Assembly: GCA_036873755.1 (NCBI GenBank)
Contig: JAVTVY010019458.1
Span: 1 to 64,000, forward strand
Direction of reading: 5' to 3'
Length of the DNA stretch: 64,000 nucleotides
Source: Hanleya hanleyi
Lineage: Eukaryota; Mollusca; Polyplacophora; Lepidopleurida; Hanleyidae
Of the stretch, positions 45,575-56,062 are shown one piece after another. The notes beneath the pieces are model-generated. The model did no database searches. It saw only the letters and a list, made by a program, of their open reading frames with translations, and had not been told where the DNA came from. Position 1 is the first letter of the stretch. Every line of letters starts with the position of its first letter. Both the position numbers and the translations under genes were made by a program.

Positions 45575-45812
45575 GGGTGAGTGAGTGAGTAGGATTTAAC
45601 GTCGTTTTCAACATTTTTTATTCATTTCACGACGATGCCTGCATTTGCCGGAACACGAGAGTGTCCGTATCTCCCATTATCCTGAACACTGATCAGCTCA
45701 GTCAGTACAGCACCCGGTTACCCATCCAGGTATTGACCGAGATCGACGTTGCTTTACTTCGGTAATCTGACGAAAACCGACGTGCCCAATCTGATACGCC
45801 GTACTGGTAGGA
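45575..45812 (+). repeat. Interspersed repeat with GTGAGTGAGTGAGT head
   Basis: Starts GGGTGAGTGAGTGAGTAGG followed by ATTTAACGTCGTTTTCAAC, and runs through ACGACGATGCCTGCATTTGC to CCGACGTGCCC. Repeats with a GTGAGTGAGTGAGT head followed by T/A-TTTAACG-like sequence are, from my knowledge, frequent in gastropod genomes. Placed as a SINE-like family on that basis only. Confidence 0.5.
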
Positions 45813-45949
45813 GTGGTCATTTTTTCATTTCGAATTTTACTATGGGGTGTGGGTACTTATTTTCTCTGTCTCACGCAGTAATTGACAATGGAAGGGATCT
45901 CGTGTACATTAAATGACTTTCGCTGAAAATTTATCGTGCACATCCGCAG

Positions 45950-46420
45950 TGAATAGGCAGATCTGGGGTGGAGGCTTCGGGTTCCAGTTAAACCAATGTT
46001 GATCCGAATGGGTCATGTGGGGTGTCAACCCCTCGCGTAGGTGGGGGGGGGGAGTCAGACTGGACGGATGTGTAGTGAAAGCAAGGCTATGGCGTGCATG
46101 CCCAGCCGTGGAGTAGCATAGAAAGGGCATTAGAATGGTCGTTTTGGGGTAGAGGTGGTCCAATATTGATCCGCATGGGTCGTGCGAAGTATCAGTTTGA
46201 AGCTCTCGTTGTGGAGCGGCCGATTTTATGGGAGTAAAGTGGAAATACAGTCATTCTGCGCATGCGCAGACAAAATTATTGGAAAATAGGATTGGAATGA
46301 GCGTTTTGGGGACGAGATGAACCAATATTGGTCCATATGGGTCGTGTGAGGTGGCCTAGTGAAGCACTCGTGGAGTAGAATCAGACGGAGTGATATGCGC
46401 AGGCGCTATCGGGGAGTAGT
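45950..46420 (-). repeat. NRF1-motif tandem units, minus orientation
   Basis: About three diverged units related to the arrays at 50,456-52,110 but reverse complemented (TTTTGGGG, GGTCGTGTGAGGT, CATTCTGCGCATGCGCAGAC at 46,251-46,270). An exact TGCGCATGCGCA lies at 46,257. Confidence 0.7.
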
Positions 46421-46485
46421 AGAGGAAGAGAAGTTTCGGAAGAGCAAAGGAGCGCGTTCGCTATGGTTACCTGGTATAGTTACTT

Positions 46486-46556
46486 CAGCGTGTGTGTGAG
46501 TGTGTGTTTGTGTTGTGTGTGGTGGTGGTAGTGGTCGAAGTGGTGGTGGTGTTTAC
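46486..46556 (+). repeat. GT-rich microsatellite
   Basis: Mixed (GT)n, (GTGTGA) and (GGT)n runs. Confidence 0.8.
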
Positions 46557-46610
46557 ATATAGGGATTAACACGTGTTCATCATCAGTCCATATGTATTGG
46601 TCGAGTTATC

Positions 46611-46979
46611 ATGTCGTGTAAGAAAACCTTACGCAAACACAACCAAGAGACACCACCGAGTTCCGCTATGGATCCGCACAGAAACAGGCACTGCCACAGA
46701 AACAGGCTTCACCGCAAAGGATATCCGAAAGAAGAAGCCTCAATGTTGGCCCAAAATACATTGACACCCAAACTTCGACGAGCTTTACGTTAGCAGTATG
46801 TCGACTTTGTGGCCCATATGAAATTGGTGGACAAGGACACCCCCCATATGGAAATCGAAAGAGCAGCGTCGATGTTGAAAACCCCGGGTATACACTGGAC
46901 TAGGGCGTATGCCATAGCAATCCTACAAAAGAAATACCTGTTTGAATGCATCATTAAGATAAAAAGCGTCCACAGTTGA
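46611..46979 (+). pseudogene. Unrecognised decayed ORF
   Basis: The frame from ATG 46,611 meets TAG at 46,791-46,793 and stays open to a TGA at 46,977-46,979. The N-terminal part is very basic and His/Arg-rich. The second part (YVDFVAHMKLVDKDTPHMEI; KTPGIHWTRAYAIAILQKKY) has a regular, protein-like composition. I do not recognise the family. It lies between two oppositely oriented NRF1-motif arrays, so it may be cargo of the same kind of element as the viral cluster further right. Confidence 0.35.
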
Positions 46980-47858
46980 CTTTACCATGTTGTCCACGAG
47001 TCCACGTTGTCTGATGTAAACCTTGTTAACCTTCACGTGTATGCTATTATTGATAGAGCTAAAGGTGGGCCACCAACGCCACTCAGCACCAAATCCTGAG
47101 CTGTCATCTTATCACGCACATAGATGACCTCCAGTAGGTGACCTGGTTACGTCTTCTGCTGCATAAGAAACAGATATTACCCAAAGAGGATACCAACACA
47201 ACTACCCGTGCCCAGAATTTGCCGACTCTGCAGGAGGCATTTCAAACATTTTGGAGACGCAGCTAGAGACGGCAAATTATCTTCTCCAGCCCCCAACACG
47301 AGGATGTCCGTCCATGGATGATCGACAATGCGTTAAAGCGGTACGATTGGGCGTTAGGGCGTTCAGTTAACGCGTTAAGGAGGTTCCAGACTATTTGAAA
47401 ATAAAATGTATTTTTTCTTATATTTCAATAAGAGGTAGCGTAAACCGTCAACGTTCAAAATAAAGGATAAAACTCAGGGGTCACTAGGCTTATTTTTGCA
47501 TAATCTAGGAATTGATATGGTCTACTATAACGGCTTACTACCACTCTTATACGTGGGATTAGATAGAAATTGTATGAAAAATGCATGTATTTTCATATAA
47601 AAAGCTTATAATTTCTAAAATGTCATTTTCACCAAAATGCCTCCATGGTTTTCAGGAACAAACTGAACCGAAAAATCTAATAAAATGGCGGGGTCACCAG
47701 ACTTTTCTTCAATACAGTAAAATGGCAACATGGAAAATATGGTCATGAGGCCGAATTACTCGATAAGTTTTCCAGCCTAACTTCGATGAGGTCGAATTGG
47801 CTCATATTTTTTGAAAATCAGATTATCCAATTTAAAAGTCTGTTCTCTTAAATGCTTA
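46980..47858. other. Non-coding sequence, no gene recognised
   Basis: Stop-rich in all frames. Short protein-like segments continue from the previous ORF to about 47,400, but no frame can be followed. Confidence 0.4.
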
Positions 47859-47903
47859 TGCAGAAGCAAGGTAACTGAATAGTTACTTCGCTTCTGCATT
47901 ATG
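47859..47903. repeat. Hairpin, ~20 bp arms
   Basis: TATGCAGAAGCAAGGTAACT and AGTTACTTCGCTTCTGCATTA pair around a GAAT loop with one or two mismatches, immediately left of an NRF1-motif array. Confidence 0.6.
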
Positions 47904-47907
47904 CCAA

Positions 47908-48330
47908 GCTGAGACACTAGTCCAATCGGATGCCCCCTCACATATGCTTCACATTGATACCTCATACGACTCCATCGGACCATTAGTGGCTCACCTAGAC
48001 CCCAAAACGTCGATTTCCATACCCTTTGTCTATTGCGCATGCGCAAAATGACGATATTCATACCCCACATCCACCCAGTCGGATGCCTCCTCACATATGC
48101 TTCACATTGGTACCTCACTCGACCCCATCGGTCCACTAAGGGCAGACCTAGACCCCAAAACGTCTATTTCCATGCCCTTTGTCTACCGCGCATGCGCAGA
48201 ATGACGATATTCCAACCCCATACCCAGCCCATCGGATGCTCCCTCACATATGCTTCACATTAATACCTCACTCGACCCAATCGGACCATTAGTGGCCCAC
48301 CTAGACCCCAAAACGTCTATTTCCATATCA
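47908..48330 (+). repeat. NRF1-motif tandem units, plus orientation (3 units)
   Basis: Units of ~152 bp with GCTTCACATTGATACCTCA, CCCCAAAACGTC and TGCGCATGCGCA (48,034; a one-base variant near 48,188). The block is nearly identical to 50,960-51,350 at a constant offset of 3,032 bp, a recent duplication. Confidence 0.85.
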
Positions 48331-48489
48331 CGTAGGCACCAGACCCGGTGTTGTTGAGCGACATCCTAGTACCCGTCCTCTGCATTGCAGAACTGCACAA
48401 CCCCAAACAAGTCTGGACATGCCTTGATCTCGGGGAGCCAGGTGTCCGGCACGTGAGCTCACTCACGCAGACGCCAGACCACCAGTTGG

Positions 48490-49012
48490 ACAGGCGCAGG
48501 CGTCAGCGAAATTCTGGCGGGGAAAATCCCACAGACAGGTCAGTACATGCATTCCTATCATGTTCCCAGGTCACACCCCATTCACCCAGACCCTCATACA
48601 TACCCGGATGCAGGCGCAGACGTCAGCGAAATTCTGGCGGGAAAACCCCCACAGATCCAGACCAGGTGTTCACGGTCGCCGCAACATTGTAGCGAACGTG
48701 CAACATTGTTGCAATTCGCGCAGCCAGGTGTTCGGCACGTGAACTCACTTACGCAGACACGTAGGCACCAGGCCATACATACCCGGATGCAGGCGCAGAC
48801 GTCAGCGAAATTCTGGCGGGGAAAATCCCACAGACAGGTCAGTACATGCATTCCTATCATGTTCCCAGGTCACACCCCATTCACCCAGACCCTCATACAT
48901 ACCCGGATGCAGGCGCAGACGTCAGCGAAATTCTGGCGGGAAAAACCCCACAGATCCAGACCAGCTGTTCACGGTCGCCGCAACATTGTAGCGAACGTCC
49001 AACAATGTTGCA
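48490..49012 (+). repeat. Direct repeat, 300 bp spacing
   Basis: 48,490-48,715 and 48,790-49,012 are almost the same (GGCGCAGNCGTCAGCGAAAT, CACAGACAGGTCAGTACATG, GGTCGCCGCAACATTGTAGC). Smaller copies of the AGGCGCAGACGTCAGCGAAAT word lie between. Related pieces (CCTCATACATACCC, CACAGACAGGTCAGTACATG) reappear at 63,605 and 63,890. The ORFs across it are products of the repeats, not genes. Confidence 0.75.
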
Positions 49013-49319
49013 AACCAATCGGTCCATTAGCGGTCCCTACAGATTGCCAAACATTCTCTCGAAAACCCACGGTTTTGGGACTACTTTCGGTCCGCGGAGG
49101 CAGACCGCATCACCGTCAGACCGCATCACCGCGGAGGAATCCCCTAACAAGTCTAAACATGACGCAAGGTCAGATGATGGACGGGATGAGAGGATACAGG
49201 TCAGTACATGCTCAAGTGCACTCATTGACCTTTGACCAACCTTGCACCCCTCCTAACTAAAAGTGGTTTGGCCCGATTTTGAGGTCAATGAGGCTCGAAA
49301 TCAGTTTTCCCTACTACTC

Positions 49320-49485
49320 ATGATGATGTTCTGTGAATAAAATCCTAATCACTGACCATTATTCTTTATCCAACGAAGTTTCAAGTCGTTCCAGAGTATA
49401 TGTATCTCAGCCACGCTTTGATTGCGGATTTTGATTTGAACACCTTGAAAATATAAACCACATGATATTTAAACGGCTCCCAGCC
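49320..49485 (-). repeat. Diverged Penelope terminal-repeat relic
   Basis: CATGATGATGTTC, GTATCTCAGCCACGCTTTGATTG and ACGGCTCCCAGCC correspond in order and spacing to CATCATGATGTTC, GTATCGCAGTCACGCTTTGATTG and ACGGCCCCTAGC of the Penelope terminal repeat at 12,030-12,220. Confidence 0.55.
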
Positions 49486-50455
49486 ATGCAGTATAGGCCT
49501 ATGGGCTTACCCAGGCCTCGGTGAACTTTTCCAAAAATTTCACCGTTTCGCTTCGAGACCCTTCCCATCGTGTTCTAAATGACGAGACGTGAAAACCAAG
49601 TCCAAACAACCCATATCATAATGAACGTGTGTGAATTTCCCAGGTTGGACCTATACCCCCATAGCCAGTATGGAGCTATATGGACCTACACAGGGCTCAG
49701 TGAACTTTTCCAAAAATTTCACCGTTTCGCTTCGGGACCCACCCCATCGTGTTCTAAATGACGAGACGTGAAAAATAAGTCCAAACAACCCATACCACAA
49801 TGAACGTGTGTAAATTTGCCAGGTTGGACCTATACCACCATAGCCAGTATGGGGCTTATATGGGGCTATATACAGGCCTACCCGGTACTTTTCCAAAAAA
49901 TTCACCGTTTCGCTCCGGGACCCTTCCCATCGTGTTCTAAATGACGAGACGTGAAAAACAAGACCCCACAACCCATAGCAAAAACCCACCAGAAAAAATT
50001 GACCACCCCTCCCCCATATAGCCAGTATGGAGCTATATGGGCCTATATACAGACCTACCCGGTACTTTTTCAAAAATTTCACCGCTTCGCTCCGGGACCC
50101 TTCCCATTGTGATTTTCTTGGCGAGACGAGAAAAACGAGACCCCACAAGCCATAGTAAAGCCCACGAAAAAAATTGGCCACCCCTCCCCCCATATAGCCA
50201 GTATGGAGCTATATAGGGCTATATGCATGCCTCGGTGAACTTTTTCCAACCATTTCACCGCTTCGCTCCGGGACCCTTCCCATCGTGTTCTAAATGACGA
50301 GACGAGAAAAACGAGACCCCACAAGCCATAGTAAAGCCCACGAAAAAAATTGACCACCCCTCCCCCCATATAGCCAGTATGGGACTATATGAGCCTATAT
50401 ACAGACCTACCCGGTACTTTTCCAAAAATTTCATCGTTTCGCTCCGGATCCACGT
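49486..50455 (+). repeat. 177 bp tandem array, ~5.5 units
   Basis: Landmark GCCAGTATGG lies at 49,664, 49,843, 50,021, 50,197 and 50,373 (periods 179, 178, 176, 176). Each unit contains TTTCACCGTTTCGCTCCGGG, CCCATCGTGTTCTAAATGAC and GAGACGTGAAAAAC. A reverse-complement block of the same family is at 62,590-62,945. Apparent ORFs over the array are repeat artefacts. Confidence 0.9.
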
Positions 50456-52110
50456 CTTACCCACCCCGTCGGATGCTCCTTCACGAATGCTTCACATTGA
50501 TACCCCATACGACTCTATAGAACCAATAGTGGCCGACCAAGACCCGAAAACGTCTATTTCCATATCCTTTTCCCACAATTCCCTGTTTGCGCATGCGCAG
50601 AATGTGGACAACGGCCGAGAAACTAGCCCAGGTGGATGCTCCCTCACGTATGCTTCACACTGATACCTCACCCGACGCCATAGGACCAATAGTGGCCCAC
50701 CAAGACCCCAAAACGTCTATTTCCATACCCTTTTCCCACAATTCACTGGTTGCGCATGCGCAGAATGTTGAACACGAACGACACACTAGTGCAGACGGAT
50801 GCTCCCTCACGAGAGCTTCAAAATAAGACCTCGTACGACACCATAGGATCATTAGGGGCTCACCTAGACCCCAAAACGTCTATGTCTATACTCTTTTCCC
50901 ACAATTCCCTGTCTGCGCATGCGCAGAATGTTGACAACGAACGACACACTAGTCCAGGCGGATGCCCCCTCACATATGCTTCACATTGATACCTCATACG
51001 ACTCCATCGGACCATTAGTGGCTCACCTAGACCCCAAAACGTCGATTTCCATACCCTTTGTCTATTGCGCATGCGCAAAATGACGATATTCATACCCACA
51101 TCCACCCAGTCGGATGCCTCCTCACATATGCTTCACATTGGTGCCTCACTCGACCCCATCGGTCCGCTAAGGGCCCACCTAGACCCCAAAACGTCTATTT
51201 CCATGCCCTTTGTCTACCGCGCATGCGCAGAATGACGATATTCCAACCCCATACCCAGCCCATCGGATGCTCCCTCACATATGCTTCACATTGATACCTC
51301 ACTCGACCCAATCGGACCATTAGTGGCCCACCTAGACTGCAAAACGTCTATTTCCACACCCTTTTCCCACAATTCCCTGTCTGCGCATGCGCAGAATGGC
51401 CAACTATGGGTCCACCGCGAATCAAAAACGGCCATTTCAATGCAACTTTCCCCAACATTCCCTGCAAGCGCATGCGTACCATTGCGCTACTTTTACTCTG
51501 TCCCAATCCAGTTCGACGCTACCCTACGGGAGCTTTAATCTGATGCCCAACACGACCCATTCGGATCAATAAGGGTCCACCTCGACTCCAAAACGATAAT
51601 TCCAATGCCGTTTTCCCACAATTCCTTGTCGGTGCATGCGCAGAAAGTTGAAAACGGGCGACACATCAGTCCAGTCAGATGGTCCCCCTCGAATGCTTCA
51701 CGGTGACACCTCACACGGCTCAATTGGACCACTATGGGGCCACCTCGACCCCAAAACGTCCATATCAGTGCCTTTTTCCCGCAATTCTCTGTCTTCGCAT
51801 GCGCAAAGTGTTGAAAACGGACGACACACTAGTCCAGTCAGATGGTCCCCGACGAGAGCTTCACGATGACACCTCAAACGGCCCAATGGACCATTATTGG
51901 TCCATGTCGACCCCAAAATGTCCATTCAAATTCCCTTTTCTGTGCATGGGCAGATAATATTTCCATCCCACGCCCATCCAGTTGGATGCTCCCCCACGAA
52001 TGATTCAAACTGATACCTTACACGACCTAGTTGGACCACTATGGGTCCACGTAGACCCCAAAACGCTCACCTTGATCTGCCTGCCTACTGCGCATGCGTC
52101 ATTAGAACGT
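50456..52110 (+). repeat. NRF1-motif tandem array, plus orientation, ~10 units
   Basis: Units of 150-163 bp (GCTTCA landmarks at 50,489, 50,652, 50,815, 50,978, 51,130 and on). Exact TGCGCATGCGCA occurs at 50,588, 50,751, 50,914, 51,066 and 51,382, with one- or two-base variants in further units at about 51,219, 51,634, 51,797 and 52,090. Other constant parts are GACCCCAAAACGTC and ATACCTCA(C/T)ACGAC. The right-hand units are more diverged than the left-hand ones. Confidence 0.88.
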
Positions 52111-52460
52111 TTCAAATAAAGTCAACGCATGGCCCCGAGACCCCTCTCATCGTGTCCTACATGTCGAGATGAAAGGGGGCAAGAAAGGGGGAGAAAGGGG
52201 CCACACTCCATGACGCAAATGTCCATGAGTGGGTTCCCCATTGGGACTAACATTGTCCAGTGCGCCAGAATGGACCTAACATGTCCACCACAGATCTGCC
52301 TGAACTTTTTAGTGAAAGTCAACCCATGACCTCGATACCCCCTCTCATCGTGTTCTACGTAGCGAGACAAAGAAAACAAGGTGCCACAATCCATAGTAAA
52401 ATCAGCAAGAAAAAAAATGACCACCCCAATACTCCTATCCCATATATGCATTCCCCGTAG
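52110..52460 (+). repeat. Two diverged units related to the 177 bp repeat
   Basis: CCTCTCATCGTGTNCTACNT and GACGAGAC-like words and CCATAGTAAAATCAGCAAGA are shared with the array at 49,486-50,455, with a unit of about 190 bp. Confidence 0.6.
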
Positions 52461-52499
52461 TTTTAACATTGGAAGTCATTGAGGTCTTATGTTGGGGCA

Positions 52500-52806
52500 G
52501 ATAATTCTTGCTGGGCCGTCACGTCACTGGAAGTATCCCGGATGTGACCTTGACCCGGACGTGACCCGGATGTCACGTGACAGAAAGTGAGGTCATCACC
52601 CTTAGCTTCAATCATAATGAATCGGTGGTTTTTTTACTACTTCTACGATTATCTCTTCAGACCACAGCAATTGTGCGAAACCTTCACACACGTGATAGCG
52701 ATAGGAGCTATAAAAGACTTGAATACTCGCCTTTGGAAGTAATACAACGACAGTCATCCGTCTGATACCATAGTCGATCAGCTGGAGTGAAGGTCTGTAA
52801 GGTAAG
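52500..52806 (+). promoter_or_regulatory. Candidate pol II promoter with first-exon splice donor
   Basis: GTGACCTTGACCCGGACGTG and CACGTGAC-type boxes (52,540-52,580) are followed by CTATAAAAG at about 52,707 and, about 95 bp later, by GTAAG|GTAAGT at 52,797-52,807, a consensus 5' splice site. An 83-codon frame (52,787-53,038) runs through the donor but has no recognised domain. No acceptor or downstream exon was identified, so the transcript is hypothetical. Confidence 0.35.
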
Positions 52807-53038
52807 TTACTCTAAATACAAATCGAATAGTTTATTGTGCAAATCTCTATGTAATCACCAATGTTCAAATTATGTAGGCTTATTTACCACGGACAATTAT
52901 CCCAATGAAACGAAGAAAGAAATAACGATTCTAGTAGATTCCAGTCGTTTAGCGAATTTGGACGATAAGTTTTTTATCCGATCCTTCTCAGCCGATGGGT
53001 ATTTTGCTCTTGACAACCGCCATTTGTTGTCTGCATGA

Positions 53039-53621
53039 TTGACCATCACCTTCACTTACAAAAAGTCGCAATTTGTGTGTTTTCTTCGCAAAAAATCTCC
53101 ATGATAAATTAATGAAAATAGTCTGATGTGAAATAAAATAGTTTTGTTCACTTTTCCTGTCAGCAATGCAGGGATTTTGAAGAAAAATGACGAAAAGATC
53201 ACTTTTTTAATATCTCACATCCTTTGCTCGAGGTTTAATTATATCGGCTAAATGTGATTCCAATATGATAAACCACAAAGTCAAAGACTGTCAGTTCTCG
53301 TGTTTTTTGTTGTTGTTTTTCTGTCGTCTCAGCGATCTGTAGTTTAGTTTAGTAGGAGTAGGAGGAGTAAAAGTTTAGTAGGAGGGGACTGAGGCCTGGT
53401 AGGGTTAATATATATTCATCTAGTCTGTTTGAGGTTTCCTTCTGATCCAGTTCAGGCAGGTATATTTCCCTTACTACGCTCAGGCAAAAATGCGATTTGC
53501 GATTAGTATTTATTTTCATTCTAGACTACGCCGAGTTAGTGGGATGGCATGGCATTAATACCGTGCAATGAATAGTGTATGTGGCTGGGTTTAAGACCGA
53601 TCTTCGAGGATAGAACGCATG
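53039..53621. other. Non-coding sequence, no gene recognised
   Basis: No supported ORF. Contains a purine-rich GTAGGAGGAG stretch near 53,355-53,390. Confidence 0.45.
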
Positions 53622-53625
53622 TTAA

Positions 53626-53929
53626 CCCTACGTGGCCTGGGTGGGGGGGCATTATGGCCCCCCCTACCAAACTTTCTGCACTATCTCCGGAACGGCAAAA
53701 AATGGAGAGCTGAAACTCCGTGACTTTATAGTTTATCTTATTGGAGCCATTTTGAGTCTATTTGCATAACCTCCCGAGTAGAGGATTTCTGGTAGAGCTT
53801 GACCCAAGGGTATAGTGTAATAAGTTTCAGCTCCCTAGCTCAAGTGGTAAGAAAAATAATTAGGGGGGGCCATTTCGGCCCCCCCCCCCCAGGCCTGCAC
53901 AGGTCCCAAAAAGCCCAGGCCAGATAGGG
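53626..53929. mobile_element. 304 bp piggyBac-like MITE
   Basis: TTAA stands on both sides (53,622-53,625 and 53,930-53,933). The inner termini CCCTACGTGGCCTGGG and, in reverse complement, CCCTATCTGGCCTGGG are inverted repeats. TTAA duplication with CCCT termini is the hallmark of piggyBac-type elements. Degenerate relatives sit at 13,455-14,237 and 14,326-14,966. Confidence 0.8.
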
Positions 53930-53978
53930 TTAACCATATATGTTCTCTCCTAGTGGAATATGTATTATTATTATTCGT

Positions 53979-54990
53979 TTATTTATCAAACTTGTGTACA
54001 TGCAATGTTAGTTTGTGTAATAATCGTCCTCCTACTTCGTGGTAGATGCGTTTGTCATTGAGATAATACAGATTATCTTCGCATTTGGATGATTGCGAAA
54101 ACTGGACTGTGTCCTTATCAATATTTTCTAAAACAGTGACCTGCCGATTGCACAGTCCACTTTTTGCGAGACTCCTAATAGCAACTCCTAAAGGGTATGT
54201 GATGATTACCCGAGAATAACTCCCTCCGGTGTTCATATCTATTGCCCTGATCTGGACAACTGCCCTTTATGACGTTAAAGGCACAGCCGACTTTGTGAAA
54301 TTTTGGCACGTTCTATTTTTAAACAAACAGGTTTCCTCGAAAGTGTAACGTATTGGTGTAGGCCAGTAATACAGAATTATTCGTTTCGGGACAAATTCCA
54401 TTTTCTCCCCATTTTCAAATAATAATAACGAATAGTTATTTCTCAATGCATCTTGCATGGGAATATGGAAAATCATACAGAAAAGTAACTTTTTGTAACG
54501 AGATACGTAATTGCAATGTAGCAAATCGATGCTGACGTAGAATATCTGTCCCTAATACGTATTCTATACACGCCTGGCTTGTAAGTTTGATATTCACGTA
54601 GATACCAAATAAGAGACCGAGAACACATCAATACATCAAACGGTACAGAGAGCGCAGATCTCATCTTTTCACTCGTCCAACGGCGCACCCGGCTGCTCAT
54701 CTGATTCTAGTGACCAATCTGGTTGCATTTGCCTCCTCTGTTTGTACCGGTCTGAAAGCGTTGTCCAGGAACGTAGGAGTTTCTGTCTGAAAGCCCCACT
54801 CTCCCACGAAAGCATACCAAGGGCATAATACTCCCTCATTGATGACTTCAAATTCACTCCTTCGTTTACCCCCTGTAACTGTGAACCAGATATTATTCTG
54901 GTCTGGCCTGAACGCGTATCCCTGCAACAACACTACCACTTCGACTTGTTAAATGGTACATTACTGTCCATAGCGAGAATTGTTATCATT
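53979..54990 (-). pseudogene. Downstream end of the viral-type cluster, unrecognised remnants
   Basis: Several minus-strand frames of 60-85 codons (54,939-54,697, 54,857-54,669, 54,524-54,267, 54,236-53,979) overlap in shifted phases. This suggests one or two longer genes broken by frameshifts. Segments such as SMREYYALGMLSWESGAFRQ look protein-like. By position after the DLVND-type ORF a capsid-type protein would be expected, but I cannot identify one. Confidence 0.35.
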
Positions 54991-55171
54991 CATATATATA
55001 TATGTAACCGGGACAGTCCAGAGAAATACACTTTCTCTCGTTTTTGTACCTCGGAAGTACATGTGTAATGTTGCACGTTGTACAACGTACACGGGTATTG
55101 GATATCCACTAGGCCACGCTCCCAGCGTTCGGGAAGATGTGAGGGATGTGGCAGCTGCGTGACATAATAGG

Positions 55172-56049
55172 CTAAGCTGTTGTTAGGAAACACCGCAGTC
55201 GAGCTATTACTGGGTATTGTGAGGTGAAAAATGACGACTGAGCTTTCCTGCTGCCGCGGTTGGTTATAATGGTGTCAAAGACACGGCTCTGGAGAGGTGG
55301 ATTGTCCAGGGTTGGTGTGTTAAAGGGCGTGAAAGGTTTCCGTAAGGAGCGTATCCGTTGTGGTGTTTTGGGTGGTGACTTCGGTTCCCACTTGGCTTCC
55401 CAGATCCTTGGGGATCGAGTTCGTTGTTGTGACTTGCGGTATGCGCGTACTGGAGATTGTTGTTTTATGTCACGCTGCATCCAGGCCCAGCGCTGGGGAT
55501 TCCCCACCAATTCCTGTGGTACATGCATGTCTTTCAAGCATTGAGGATCCTTGTGCAACCTGCGTTGACGTATCAAGTCATTCACTAAATCCGTCATCTG
55601 GGTACCAGGAACCACATGGTTCTGTACCAGTAGTTCGCCATTATCATTCCAGATCATGTTCGGATTGTATTTCACTCGCTGTAATACCAGGCCCGCTTGT
55701 TTCTTGAACGACGCGGATACACTCTGTAAGACTTCGTCTTCGACTCACTGTGGGGCTGTGGATGGTACAACTGGGAATGGCGGCTGTGGGACAAGTGGTG
55801 TTGGCGATACGCGTTCTGCTGGCTGTACGACTGACGCCGAGCTTGGTTCAGGGGTTTTATATTGGTCCATGAACGTGATGTACCGTTGAAGCGTCTGATT
55901 GTACTGTTGTACTTCCCCACTGTCGCTTAACCCGGTCGTTGTAGAATCTGTTGCAGCTCGTGATCGAGTGTGTTGATCGTCTTCACCGTATGTGGGATCG
56001 GATACGGCGATTGGAGTCTTCGAAGCAGACCTGGATCGATGAGAACCAT
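55172..56049 (-). pseudogene. Conserved ORF of Polinton/adintovirus-like elements (unknown role)
   Basis: The start at 56,049 (MVLIDPGLL) lies 13 bp after the stop of the preceding ORF. The frame is lost near 55,927 and again around 55,740. The last open part (55,675-55,172) has NPNMIWNDNGEL, TQMTDLVNDLIRQRR and PQELVGNPQRWAWMQ. I recall proteins with this set of segments as recurring ORFs beside A32-like packaging ATPases in invertebrate genomes. Their biochemical role is not known to me. The middle is proline-rich. The gene is inactive as it stands. Confidence 0.55.
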
Positions 56050-56062
56050 TTTTGTCGTGTGG

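Noticed and set aside
48348..49260. Several overlapping plus-strand ORFs of 60-237 codons
   Set aside because: They follow the 300 bp-spaced direct repeats, and the predicted peptides repeat with the DNA (RRRRQRNSGG). Open frames here result from repeat composition.
49651..50464. Minus-strand ORFs with repeated FFRGLYYGLWGL segments
   Set aside because: The peptide period equals the 177 bp DNA repeat, so this is a tandem-array artefact.
50379..51957. Chain of plus- and minus-strand ORFs of 60-92 codons
   Set aside because: Same peptide in every unit (LTYASH, FSHNSL), again from the tandem array.
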